Of a DNA stretch of 64,000 bases, positions 8,769 to 17,253 are shown piece after piece. The position numbers were made by a program, and so were the translations under genes. Source of the stretch: Spongiibacter sp. IMCC21906 (GTDB taxonomy: Bacteria; Pseudomonadota; Gammaproteobacteria; Pseudomonadales; Spongiibacteraceae); NCBI RefSeq assembly GCF_001010805.1, contig NZ_CP011477.1, positions 620,001 to 684,000 on the forward strand, in the 5' to 3' direction. A model generated the notes under the pieces. That model ran no database searches. It had not been told where the DNA came from and saw only the letters and a list, made by a program, of their open reading frames with translations. How positions within the stretch are numbered: the stretch's first letter is position 1; every line of letters begins with the position of its first letter.

Positions 8769-9857
8769 ATGCATGCGAATATCACCGGTTGGGGCAAGTG
8801 TCTGCCACCAGCAGTTCTGAGCAATCAGGATTTAACGACGTTTCTCGATACTTCTGATGAGTGGATATCCAGTCGTAGTGGTATTAAAGAGCGACGCATT
8901 TCCCATGTTTCTACGGCGAGTTTAGGCGTGTTGGCGTCTAAGCGAGCCCTGGCTGCTGCAGGGTTGCAAGCAGGGGAAATTGATTTGCTGATTTTGTGCA
9001 CAGCTTGTCCTGACACACTGATTCCCAATGCGGCGTCGTTTGTTCAAAAGGAAATTGGTGCCGACAACGCTGCAGTTTTTGACTTGAATGCAGCGTGTAC
9101 GGGGTTTGTTTATGGTTTGAGCGTTGCCACGGCGATGATCAAAACTGGGGTCATGAAAAAGGCGTTGGTTGTGGGCGCTGATCGTATTCCCTGTTTTATT
9201 GATTACAGCATGCGTGATGTGGCTGTACTCTTTGGTGATGGTGCCGGGGCCGTTGTATTGGAAGCCAGTGAAGAAGAGTGCGGTTTGCTGGCAGAGAAGC
9301 TGGGCTGTGACGGTGAGGCCAGAGACGTGTTAGCCGCCCGGGATAGCGGTACAGTGCGGGAACGTTTTGCCGGTATTGACGGTTATTTTGATGTTAACTT
9401 TGAAGGCCAGGAAATTTTTAAACGCGCTGTAAAAGGCATGGGCAGCGCGGTCAGTAGTGTGCTTGAGCAACGTCAGCTTAAGGCTGAAGATATTGATTTG
9501 CTAATTCCTCATCAGGCCAATATTCGTATCATCGAAACCTTGATGAAGCGCTTGGGCACACCGGCAGATAAGGTGGTGGTGAATATAGAAAAATACGGCA
9601 ATACCTCAGCCGCCACCGTCCCCATTGCTCTCTGCGAGGCACTAGAGCAGGGCCGTATTAAACCCGGGGATACGCTACTGACAGCGGCTTTTGGTGCGGG
9701 TTTGACATGGGGTGCAGGTATTATCAAATGGGGTGATCGCGTCACACCGCTGCAAGAGTGCAATGAAGCGTTGCCGCCCTGCGAAAAGACCGCGCTAGAA
9801 CTATTGCAGCCCTGGATTGATGGTTGCAAAGCGGCGGCAGCGGCAAAAACAGCTTAG
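8769..9857 (+). CDS. 3-oxoacyl-ACP synthase III family protein (FabH-like)
   Basis: Condensing enzyme of the thiolase fold. It carries the FabH catalytic triad: Cys110 in [11 protein letters not shown], His248 in IPHQANIRI and Asn278 in [11 protein letters not shown]. The GDGAGAVVL loop is also present. The protein is 362 residues against about 317 for housekeeping FabH; roughly the last 38 residues, after [11 protein letters not shown], are an extension rich in Cys, Glu and Ala. The ATG at 8769 has AGGGGAG 8 bases upstream and is preferred over an in-frame TTG at 8748. It stands alone, divergent from a TetR regulator and outside any fab operon, which suggests an inducible role such as starting special fatty acids or another acyl-condensation. 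The substrate cannot be told from the sequence. Confidence 0.85.
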   Translation: MHANITGWGKCLPPAVLSNQDLTTFLDTSDEWISSRSGIKERRISHVSTASLGVLASKRALAAAGLQAGEIDLLILCTACPDTLIPNAASFVQKEIGADNAAVFDLNAACTGFVYGLSVATAMIKTGVMKKALVVGADRIPCFIDYSMRDVAVLFGDGAGAVVLEASEEECGLLAEKLGCDGEARDVLAARDSGTVRERFAGIDGYFDVNFEGQEIFKRAVKGMGSAVSSVLEQRQLKAEDIDLLIPHQANIRIIETLMKRLGTPADKVVVNIEKYGNTSAATVPIALCEALEQGRIKPGDTLLTAAFGAGLTWGAGIIKWGDRVTPLQECNEALPPCEKTALELLQPWIDGCKAAAAAKTA

Positions 9858-10847
9858 TCAGTTTGCGAGCATAGCCAGCAGAGCGCGCTCTGCTCGGCCA
9901 ACGCTTTTCAACACGCCGTCGATGTTCTTCCCCGAGGTCCAATCTCCCGCCAGTACTAAGCGATGCTCTGGGTCCGCAATATTGGCGATTGGCTCGCTCA
10001 GTGAATGCTCGGCCAGGTTCCAGCGCTGCACACTGCTGTTTTTAACGGCAGGCAGATCAATGAGTTGCCCTAACCGCTCCAATACGTCTTTGATTAATGC
10101 ACTATCGTCACTCGTTTTTGCCTCCTCGCAAAACGTTGGCGTTAAGCTGACTTGATAGCAATGTTGGTGATTGCGCTGGGGCAGATTCGATAAATCGACC
10201 ATGCGGCGTAGCTGGGGGTGGTCGACGAAATCAATCAATCCAACAGCCTCAAAAATAGCGACTGCCGCTGAAAATTGCAGGCTGATTGTCCAGTTTGGCC
10301 GCATTTGAGGGAGTACTTGCTGACGTAATGGGCTTGTTACGGGGAGTAGCGCGATGCTCTGCGCCGCTGGTGCGGTGAGGGCTGCAGCGTCAAAGTCGAC
10401 TGCTTGAGCGGGTTGATTTACGCTTTCGCTATAAAGCCTGAGGTGTTGCTGCTGATATTTAATTTTATGGATTTGCTGCTGGCGGTGAATAGACAGGCCT
10501 TCAAGCAGTTGGTGGCAGAGCTGATTGTTGCTGCCAGCAGCGGAATAAGCCAATACATCAGGCCCTGCTTGCAGCTTTCCACGCTTAAATATAAGGCTGT
10601 GAATCAGGTGCTTGCCGAGCCAGTCTTGATCGCAAAAGTGGTCTAGAAAACCCTGAGTCACGTGGTGAGTTGGGGTGAGAAAAGGCGCGCCGATATCGAG
10701 TTCAGCCCATGGCGTGCTGCGTCGAGAGAGGCGGCCGCCCAACCCACGGGACTTTTCAAATATATGGCAGTCATGCCCTTGGCCGCGCAGGCACTGACCC
10801 AGTATCAGCCCGCTGAGACCTGCGCCAATGATGCCGATCTTTGCCAT
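9858..10847 (-). CDS. FAD/NAD(P)-dependent oxidoreductase, renalase-like
   Basis: Flavoprotein of 329 residues with an N-terminal dinucleotide-binding fold (GIIGAGLSGLILGQCLRGQG, residues 4-23) followed by FEKSRGLGGRLSRR. The C-terminus has the second FAD-contact segment (HRLVLAGDWTSGKNIDGVLKS). The pattern resembles bacterial renalase-type amine-oxidase flavoproteins. It begins directly after the Cfa-type methyltransferase, so it closes the minus-strand lipid cluster. Its stop codon touches that of the convergent KAS III gene, with no terminator between them. Its substrate is unknown; context favours a redox step on lipid or cofactor. Confidence 0.8.
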   Translation of the reverse strand: MAKIGIIGAGLSGLILGQCLRGQGHDCHIFEKSRGLGGRLSRRSTPWAELDIGAPFLTPTHHVTQGFLDHFCDQDWLGKHLIHSLIFKRGKLQAGPDVLAYSAAGSNNQLCHQLLEGLSIHRQQQIHKIKYQQQHLRLYSESVNQPAQAVDFDAAALTAPAAQSIALLPVTSPLRQQVLPQMRPNWTISLQFSAAVAIFEAVGLIDFVDHPQLRRMVDLSNLPQRNHQHCYQVSLTPTFCEEAKTSDDSALIKDVLERLGQLIDLPAVKNSSVQRWNLAEHSLSEPIANIADPEHRLVLAGDWTSGKNIDGVLKSVGRAERALLAMLAN

Positions 10848-12086
10848 TTACGCAGGTTTTTGTAGTGTGAACTGGTAGACGTCGATGGTTTCTTGTTTAA
10901 AGCCCGCGCCACAATACGCCAGGTAATAATGCCACATCCGTTTAAAATGCTGATCAAAGCCCAGGGGTTCGACCCGGGTCCAGGTGTCAGAGAAACGGGC
11001 GTCCCATTCGGCCAGGGTTTTTGCGTAGTCCTTGCCGAAGGCCAGCTCATTGGCAACAGTCAGACCGACTTGGTTAGCCTGTTGCCGACAAATATCTGGG
11101 GTTGGCAGCATGCCGCCGGGGAAAATATATTTTTGAATAAAATCTGGGTTAGCCCGATATTCTTCAAAGCGTTCGGGGGCAATGGTAATAACCTGAATAA
11201 GCGCTTTGCCACCGGGTTTGAGCCGGTTGGCCAGGGTTTCAAAATACGTTGGCCAATATTTTTCGCCCACTGCTTCGAGCATTTCAATAGAGACGATTTT
11301 GTCGTACTGGCCTTTGACATCACGATAATCGGTGAGTGAAAAGCTGGCGCTATCGCTTAAACCCGCCGTTGAAATTCTTTCTCGGGCAAATGCCAGCTGC
11401 TCGGTAGATAAGGTGATGCCTTGGATTTTCGCGTTCTTTTGTTGGCAGAGTTGTTCGGCAAAGCCGCCCCAGCCACAGCCAATCTCCAACACCCGGTCGC
11501 CATCTTTCACGTCTAATTCATCAATGGCACGCTGGTATTTGTTGATCTGGGCTTGTTGCAGTGACTCTTCTCCGGTCAGGTACAGCGCCGACGAATAAGT
11601 CATGCTGTCATCCAGCCAGAGCTTGTAAAAGGCATTGCCTAAATCATAGTGATAGGCAATATTTTTGCGGCTACCGCGCTTGCTGTTGGCTTTGCTGCGG
11701 TGACGGCGTTTTTGCATCCATTGGCTGAAGCGACCGCTATCCAATGCGCCGCTAATATGGCGTTCATTTTCCACCACCCAGTCGATCAATGTGGTGAGAG
11801 AGGGGCAGTCCCAGTCGCCAGCGACATAGGCTTCTGCCCAACCTACCGAACCGCCAGACAGGGCCTTTTTAAGGGCTTTCCAGCTGTTGAGTTGAATAAT
11901 GGGGCTCAATTCTTCGCAGGGCTGGTCACCAAAAAACAGTTTGTTGCCATTAGGAAGCTGCAGCTCAAGGATACCGCGGCGGGCATTGGCCAAGGGTGAC
12001 AGTACGGTGGTCAATATTTGGGCTTGGCGTTTTGCCCACCAAGACGATCCCATGTTGACACCCAGAGAGGCGGTTGCTGATTTCAT
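10848..12086 (-). CDS. cfa: Cyclopropane-fatty-acid synthase family SAM methyltransferase
   Basis: S-adenosylmethionine-dependent enzyme of 412 residues that modifies unsaturated acyl chains of membrane phospholipids. Motif I is VLEIGCGWGGFAEQL near the middle. The C-terminal HYYLAYCGAGF matches the conserved cysteine region of Cfa. An N-terminal ~130-residue domain precedes the catalytic domain, as in Cfa. The ATG at 12086 has AAAGGAAC before it and is preferred over the GTG at 12110. It is flanked by DUF1365 and two flavoproteins. In that neighbourhood some homologues make methylated or furan fatty acids rather than cyclopropane, so true Cfa activity should not be assumed. Confidence 0.9.
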   Translation of the reverse strand: MKSATASLGVNMGSSWWAKRQAQILTTVLSPLANARRGILELQLPNGNKLFFGDQPCEELSPIIQLNSWKALKKALSGGSVGWAEAYVAGDWDCPSLTTLIDWVVENERHISGALDSGRFSQWMQKRRHRSKANSKRGSRKNIAYHYDLGNAFYKLWLDDSMTYSSALYLTGEESLQQAQINKYQRAIDELDVKDGDRVLEIGCGWGGFAEQLCQQKNAKIQGITLSTEQLAFARERISTAGLSDSASFSLTDYRDVKGQYDKIVSIEMLEAVGEKYWPTYFETLANRLKPGGKALIQVITIAPERFEEYRANPDFIQKYIFPGGMLPTPDICRQQANQVGLTVANELAFGKDYAKTLAEWDARFSDTWTRVEPLGFDQHFKRMWHYYLAYCGAGFKQETIDVYQFTLQKPA

Positions 12087-12115
12087 GAACGGTGTTCCTT
12101 TATAGATCACTTACT

Positions 12116-12901
12116 TTATTGATCGATACGAGAAACAGGCGAAGATGGTTCATCGGGTCGGCGAACTAATTTCACGCCTTTTAGGAAGAGTCTGAGTGCT
12201 TCCCAGTGAATCGCTGCGGTGACTTTGAGGGTCATAAGCGGCAGGCGACAAAAACCTTTGACAAGTTGGGCGTCGTTGAGGGGCTGCCGTTTACCGCGAA
12301 ATACGGCGTGTAGCAGGGCCTCATCCTCTTGGGTTTCTCGGATCGCGACCGTGAGGCGTTCACCGGGTTGGGACATCCGAAAATGGTAGCGGGCTTGCAT
12401 CGCGATAAACGGCGAGACATAAAACGACTTGTCACAGCTTTGGCGAATGTATTGGTCGTGCTGCTGCGATGGCTTGACCGGAATCAGATAGCTGTGCCGT
12501 TGCGAGAAGGTATTGCTGACTTCGTAGATGATCGCAAATAGCCGCTCATTGTCACTGTAGCAGTAATAAACGCTAAGGGGGTTAAAGCTATAGCCGAGGA
12601 TTTTGGGGTAGCAGAGCAGCTGGGCTTTGGCTAATGGCTGCTCAAAACCTTGTTCGCGGAGAATGCGCTCCAGGTATTGTCGAGGCGGGTTGCCGCTGCC
12701 ATCGCCAAAGTCTCGATAGTAAAAACTGAACAAGTTAAAGCGGTTTAGTGAGAACCAGCGGCAACGCTTATCCAGTCTTTCCAGGGCATCAATATCAAAT
12801 AGAAAGGATTGAATTTTATAGACAAAGCGATGGCGTTTGGGGCGAAAGCGATGGTGCATGACTTCGCCATCGTAAATACTGCCATCATGATCTGCGGTCA
12901 C
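12116..12901 (-). CDS. DUF1365 family protein
   Basis: Cytoplasmic protein of about 261 residues whose biochemical function is not established. Recognisable DUF1365 stretches are GEVMHHRFRPKRHRFVYKI near the N-terminus, SFYYRDFGDG, and PKILGYSFNPLSVYYCY in the middle. I chose a GTG start at 12901 because GTGA overlaps the stop codon of the upstream flavoprotein gene, which implies translational coupling. The frame extends further upstream only through sequence that also codes for the end of that gene. The DUF1365 family is regularly found between an amine-oxidase-like flavoprotein and a Cfa-type methyltransferase, as here, so a role in modifying membrane fatty acids is the natural inference. 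Confidence 0.88.
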   Translation of the reverse strand: MTADHDGSIYDGEVMHHRFRPKRHRFVYKIQSFLFDIDALERLDKRCRWFSLNRFNLFSFYYRDFGDGSGNPPRQYLERILREQGFEQPLAKAQLLCYPKILGYSFNPLSVYYCYSDNERLFAIIYEVSNTFSQRHSYLIPVKPSQQHDQYIRQSCDKSFYVSPFIAMQARYHFRMSQPGERLTVAIRETQEDEALLHAVFRGKRQPLNDAQLVKGFCRLPLMTLKVTAAIHWEALRLFLKGVKLVRRPDEPSSPVSRIDQ

Positions 12902-14229
12902 GCCGCCGCGTCCACACCTGGGTTTGTCTCCAGGATGATGCGGCCGCTCTCGTTTTCTACTGACCATGGCCGGCGCTCACCGCCGAGGGCTTCGGCAACG
13001 GCGAGACCGGATTGAATACCGTCCTCGTGAAAGCCGTAGCCAAAATAGCTGCCGCAATACCAGCTGCGTTGCTGGCCCTGAAGCGACCACAGTTTTTGCT
13101 GGGCTTGGAGTGCTTTGCGGTCAAACACCGGGTGGTGGTAGTTAAATTCTTGGTAGGTGAGGTGGGGACGTGGCTCCCGCAGCGGATTGAGAGTGACGAT
13201 GATCGATTCGTGGCAGGGCAGGTGTTGCAGCGCATTCATCCAGTAGCTTACAGACACTTTTTGCTGTTGGTCTTGGCTGCCAGATAAATAATTCCAACTC
13301 GACCAGACCTCACCGAGCTTGGGCATAAGCCGTTCGTCACGGTGCAAAATGGCTCGATTTTCTTCGTATTGGAAGCTGCCCAGCAGTTGCTGCTCTTCTT
13401 TGCTGGGGTCTTCAAGCATTGCTAAGGTTTCATCTGCGTGGCTGGCAAATACCACATGGTCGAAGCTGTGGGTGTCACCGTTGTCATCGGTAATAAATAC
13501 CTTGTCAGCACTGCGTTTAACCGACTTTACCCCGCAGTTTAATTTCACATCATTTAATGAGCCGCTGATTTTGCGTACGTATTCCCGGGCACCGCCGATA
13601 ACACTTTGCCATTGCGGCCGGTTTTTGACCTGAACCAAGCCATGATTAATACAAAACCGCAAGAAGGTTTTAGCGGGATATTGCAGCATCTGATCGGCAG
13701 GTGTGGACCAGATAGCGGCGCTCATGGGGAGCAAATGATCTTCGCTGAAGCCTTTGCTAAAGCCCTCTTTCTTTAACAGCTCGCCCAGGGTCATGTCGTT
13801 GGGCAGTTGTTCTAGCCAGTGCTCACTTTTCCGGTAGAAGCGCAATATGTCCAATACCATCCGCCAAAAGCGCAGGCTAAAAAGGTTTTTGCGTTGGGCA
13901 AACAAGCTGGAAATAGAGTCCGAGCCGCTGTATTCCAATCGCCCCTTATCCAGAGACACCCCAAATGACATGGTGGTGCTGGTATAGGGCACACTGAGAT
14001 GCTCGAATAAAGCCACAAGGTTGGGGTAGCAATGCTTATTGAAGACGATAAAACCCGTATCAACGGCGATGGTGCCGGCGCTGGTCATAATATCGACGGT
14101 ATTGCTGTGGCCCCCTAGGCGGCTGTCTTTTTCAAACAAGGTGACGCGGTGATTTCTGCTCAATAGCCAGGCGCTGCTGAGTCCAGAAATGCCTGAGCCG
14201 ACAACGGCGATGTTAAGGGCGTTATTCAT
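12898..14229 (-). CDS. FAD-dependent amine-oxidase-like protein
   Basis: 443-residue flavoprotein. The N-terminal Rossmann motif (IAVVGSGISGLSSAWLLS, residues 8-25) is followed by LFEKDSRLGGHSNTVDI, typical of the flavin amine oxidase/phytoene-desaturase superfamily. The C-terminal FAD contact is YCGSYFGYGFHEDGIQSG. It heads the minus-strand group flavoprotein, DUF1365, Cfa-type methyltransferase, renalase-like flavoprotein and overlaps DUF1365 by 4 bases. By analogy with clusters of this makeup it may desaturate or oxidise a fatty-acyl chain before or after methylation; that is inference. It is divergent from the transporter gene at 14361. Confidence 0.85.
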   Translation of the reverse strand: MNNALNIAVVGSGISGLSSAWLLSRNHRVTLFEKDSRLGGHSNTVDIMTSAGTIAVDTGFIVFNKHCYPNLVALFEHLSVPYTSTTMSFGVSLDKGRLEYSGSDSISSLFAQRKNLFSLRFWRMVLDILRFYRKSEHWLEQLPNDMTLGELLKKEGFSKGFSEDHLLPMSAAIWSTPADQMLQYPAKTFLRFCINHGLVQVKNRPQWQSVIGGAREYVRKISGSLNDVKLNCGVKSVKRSADKVFITDDNGDTHSFDHVVFASHADETLAMLEDPSKEEQQLLGSFQYEENRAILHRDERLMPKLGEVWSSWNYLSGSQDQQQKVSVSYWMNALQHLPCHESIIVTLNPLREPRPHLTYQEFNYHHPVFDRKALQAQQKLWSLQGQQRSWYCGSYFGYGFHEDGIQSGLAVAEALGGERRPWSVENESGRIILETNPGVDAAA

Positions 14230-14360
14230 ATCTAATCTGATCTTATTTCCACTTAGGTCCGTAGTTTACACATTCATGACAGATTGCCGCCACGCGTGAG
14301 CTCAATATTTGTGCGCAGCGTCAATCCCCTGGTCGAATCCCTAAATAGATAAGGTGGTGT

Positions 14361-15614
14361 ATGCACGATTCTGGCTCTTGGCTCCGCTATTTACGCTATG
14401 CGTTGCCAGGGCTACCGCTTGCTGCGCTAATGTTACCATTTTACATATACGTGCCATTATGGCTATCAGAGCATGGTAATTATGGTTATACGCTGGTGGG
14501 GGCGTTGTTTTTTATTGCCCGCATCAGCGATGTGCTAACAGATTTGCCCGTAGGTGCGTGGATAGACCGTAAGGGTTGTGGTGCGCCGTGGTGGCTTTCT
14601 AGCTGGTTTTTGCTGGCAGTCAGCGCCTTGGTCTTGTTTCTTCTTCCTCATCCTTGGCCAGCTTGGGCGCTGTTGCTTGTACTGGTGTTGCTGATGTTGG
14701 GTTGGACCGGGATTAACGTGCCCTGGCTGGCGCTGCCTGTTTCTTTGGCGCGCAACAATGGCGAGCGTTTGGCTTATAACAGCGCCCGAGAAGCCATGTT
14801 GCTGTTTGGCACACTGGTCGCGATGCTGTTGCCTGGTATTTTAAGCCCGGATGCGCTGCGTTGGATGCTGATGCCAATGCTGGGTTTTCTGTTATTTACG
14901 GCGCTGCTTCAAGGACGCCATAAAGGTGTGACGTCATCCCATACTGCTACTTCGATTTGGCCTTTAATTAAGGAGCCGAGGGTGCTGTCGCTGGCGCTGC
15001 CCTGGTGTATCAATATGCTCGCCAATGCGATTCCCGGCACTATTTTAGTGTTGTTTATGCGTGAGGTGCTGGTGGCAGAAGATGCGGTTCCTGCGGCGTT
15101 GCTGGTCTACTTTTTGTCGGGTTTGATCGGCGTGCCGTTCTGGTATGCACTGGCTCGGCGTATTGGCAGTTTAACGGCCTGGCGGTTGGGTCTGTGTTTG
15201 TCGGCGCTGCTGTTTGGTTTTGCGGCCTTATTGGGTGAAGGCGACCTGTATTGGTTTATCGCCATTTGTGTTGGTACCGGGCTGATGCTGGGAGCGGATC
15301 AAGCACTGCCCTCGGCTATGCAAACGGGTCTTGCCCAATCGCTTGCGTCCAATGGCGGTAACAAAGATATGGGCGCCAGGTTGTTTGCCCTTTGGAGTAT
15401 GTTGAGTAAAGGGGCGATGGGGATTGCGGTAGGGGTCGCCTATCTGTGGCTGGGTAGTCAAACCAGCATGGAAAATGTTCCCCCAGCATGGGCGATTAGC
15501 TCAGCGTATGTACTGGCACCGGTGCTATTAAAAATGGTGGTGTTTTTTATGCTGGGGCAGTCGTCCTTAGCATGGCTGGCAAAGGAGTGGGAGCATGAAG
15601 AGACAGCTGCTTAA
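14361..15614 (+). CDS. MFS transporter, GPH (sodium:galactoside symporter) type
   Basis: 417-residue inner-membrane protein with about 12 hydrophobic segments from residue 10 to 405. The loop ARISDVLTDLPVGAWIDRKG after the second helix, with the conserved DxxTD-like acidic pattern, and GNKDMGARLFALWSM point to the glycoside-pentoside-hexuronide symporter group rather than to drug pumps. AAGGTGG lies just before the ATG. It overlaps the next gene by 20 bases. Divergent placement against the Cfa cluster suggests export or flipping of something connected with it; the substrate is unknown. Confidence 0.8.
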   Translation: MHDSGSWLRYLRYALPGLPLAALMLPFYIYVPLWLSEHGNYGYTLVGALFFIARISDVLTDLPVGAWIDRKGCGAPWWLSSWFLLAVSALVLFLLPHPWPAWALLLVLVLLMLGWTGINVPWLALPVSLARNNGERLAYNSAREAMLLFGTLVAMLLPGILSPDALRWMLMPMLGFLLFTALLQGRHKGVTSSHTATSIWPLIKEPRVLSLALPWCINMLANAIPGTILVLFMREVLVAEDAVPAALLVYFLSGLIGVPFWYALARRIGSLTAWRLGLCLSALLFGFAALLGEGDLYWFIAICVGTGLMLGADQALPSAMQTGLAQSLASNGGNKDMGARLFALWSMLSKGAMGIAVGVAYLWLGSQTSMENVPPAWAISSAYVLAPVLLKMVVFFMLGQSSLAWLAKEWEHEETAA

Positions 15615-16167
15615 CGGCTTGCTGATGGTGGTATTTTCAATGTCGGCGCTAGCGGAACCTGCGCAATGGCAGACCGCCGCCAGCGCGGAGTATAAGTTAC
15701 TGTGGAAGCGTCTGACCTACACTGAGCTGCAGATAAAATCCGACCAGCTCGACACGGTGCCTGACGATATTCTGAGCACCGACTACGCTAAACGCATTGT
15801 CATTCAATATGGCGTTGGTGTGTCTGCCGAACGCTTTCGAGATATGACCCGAGATTCCCTCGATGATGCTTTCTCTAAGCAAGAGCTGGCACCATATAAT
15901 CGGCAAATTGAGGAGTTTTGTGGCTGGTTTGACGCGGTTGAAAAAGACGATCGCTACAGTCTTACCTGGGAGCCAAATCAGGGGCTGACCTTGGCGAGAA
16001 ATGCTAGCCCTGTGGGTGTTGTGAAGGACGCGGATGCCGCCGCGATTATTTTAAGTGTCTGGTTGGGGCGTGCGGCGATTAGTGAATCGCAGCGCGACGA
16101 TATGTTGGCCCAATGGCGACAATTTATACAAAGTCATCAGGTCTCGGCGTCGAAATTACTGCGGTAA
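15595..16167 (+). CDS. Exported chalcone-isomerase-like protein
   Basis: 190 residues with a signal peptide (LLNGLLMVVFSMSALA). The mature part resembles the bacterial chalcone isomerase-like family: a KRLTYTELQI-type strand, a GVSAERFRDMTRDSL helix, an EEFCGWFDAVEKDDRYSLTW segment and AAIILSVWLGRAAIS near the end. True chalcone isomerase activity is not expected in such proteins; some related folds bind fatty acids. Its start lies inside the transporter gene (20-base overlap), so the two are coupled, and they share the divergent promoter region with the lipid-modification genes. A periplasmic lipid-binding role is a guess. Confidence 0.72.
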   Translation: MKRQLLNGLLMVVFSMSALAEPAQWQTAASAEYKLLWKRLTYTELQIKSDQLDTVPDDILSTDYAKRIVIQYGVGVSAERFRDMTRDSLDDAFSKQELAPYNRQIEEFCGWFDAVEKDDRYSLTWEPNQGLTLARNASPVGVVKDADAAAIILSVWLGRAAISESQRDDMLAQWRQFIQSHQVSASKLLR

Positions 16168-16226
16168 CTATTTATTAATAATATTATCGGCGCGCTTGGC
16201 ATTTAGACGCTATATTATCGAGTAGA

Positions 16227-17165
16227 TTGGCCGAGGCTTACCGGCCTGTGTTGACAGGATACGTCGTCATTACTACTGAAACTTTTTTACAAAGCTTAAG
16301 CTTTTATCTCTCGTACCCATTGGTCACCCTGGGCAGCCGCCCGGTTACGCTTTATACCTTGCTGGCCGGTGCGGTTATTTTTGGCGTGGCGATGCTGTTG
16401 TCCAGAGCGATTCGCCGCAGTTTACGGGGTGTTGCTTCTCGTCGCCCAACCTTATCCAGCAGCTCGCTTTATACCGTTGAACGCTTGGCCCATTACACCA
16501 TTCTTATTATTGGTTTGGTGATTGCGCTGTCTACCGTGGGCATCGATTTTAGCAAGCTGGCACTGATCGCCTCAGCGCTGTCGGTGGGGATTGGTTTTGG
16601 TTTGCAGGCCATTTTCAGCAACTTTGTGTCAGGGCTGATTATTCTTATCGAACGGTCATTAAAGGTGGGTGATTATGTGCAATTGGAAAGCGGCGTGCTG
16701 GGAGTAGTGACCGAGATTACTGTGCGGGCCACCATTATTACCACCCTCGAAAACGCAGAAGTGATTGTGCCCAACTCGGAATTTGTCAACGGCAAAGTCA
16801 CCAACTGGACTCACACCAATAATTTTTGCCGACTGCGCATTCCTTTTGGCGTGGCCTATGGCACAGATAAACAAGAAATGCGTGAGGTGGTATTGGCTGC
16901 GGCGGCCAAGCAAACTCAAACATTAACGGGCACCCCTGGCCGGGAGCCCGTTGTCGTGATGAAGGGTTTTGGGGATTCCAGCTTGGACTTTGAATTGCTG
17001 GTGTGGGTGAAGCCTGAATACGCCGCCCAACAGAGTGGCACTCGGTCTGTGTATTTATGGGCCATTGATGACGCCCTGGCTGATGCTGGCATTAGCATTC
17101 CGTTCCCCCAGCGCGATCTTCATCTGATTTCGGGATTTAATTCGGTCGAAACACCTCAAAGTTAA
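16227..17165 (+). CDS. Small-conductance mechanosensitive channel (MscS family)
   Basis: About 300 residues, the size of E. coli MscS. There are two to three hydrophobic segments in the first 110 residues, then the glycine-rich pore helix (VGIGFGLQAIFSNFVSGLII) and the cytoplasmic beta domain (LKVGDYVQLESGVLGVVTEI, IVPNSEFVNGKVTNWT). It relieves hypoosmotic stress. The start is unclear: the frame opens at a TTG (16227), with GTG at 16248 and TTG at 16251; AGGAT is best placed for a codon near 16269, which is ATT. I report the longest version. It stands alone between the chalcone-isomerase-like gene and fadE. Confidence 0.88.
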   Translation: MAEAYRPVLTGYVVITTETFLQSLSFYLSYPLVTLGSRPVTLYTLLAGAVIFGVAMLLSRAIRRSLRGVASRRPTLSSSSLYTVERLAHYTILIIGLVIALSTVGIDFSKLALIASALSVGIGFGLQAIFSNFVSGLIILIERSLKVGDYVQLESGVLGVVTEITVRATIITTLENAEVIVPNSEFVNGKVTNWTHTNNFCRLRIPFGVAYGTDKQEMREVVLAAAAKQTQTLTGTPGREPVVVMKGFGDSSLDFELLVWVKPEYAAQQSGTRSVYLWAIDDALADAGISIPFPQRDLHLISGFNSVETPQS

Positions 17166-17253
17166 TATCGGTATTCCATGCAATCCCGCATTAGGGTGGG
17201 TAGCATGGTCCACACTGCTTTCTACTTTCGTAGCAAAGGACAAGGAGACCACT

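Noticed and set aside
14230-14360. Search for an RpoE/ChrR-type promoter in the divergent region of the lipid cluster
   Set aside because: TGATC-like bits are present but I could not place a convincing -35/-10 pair, so no promoter was annotated.
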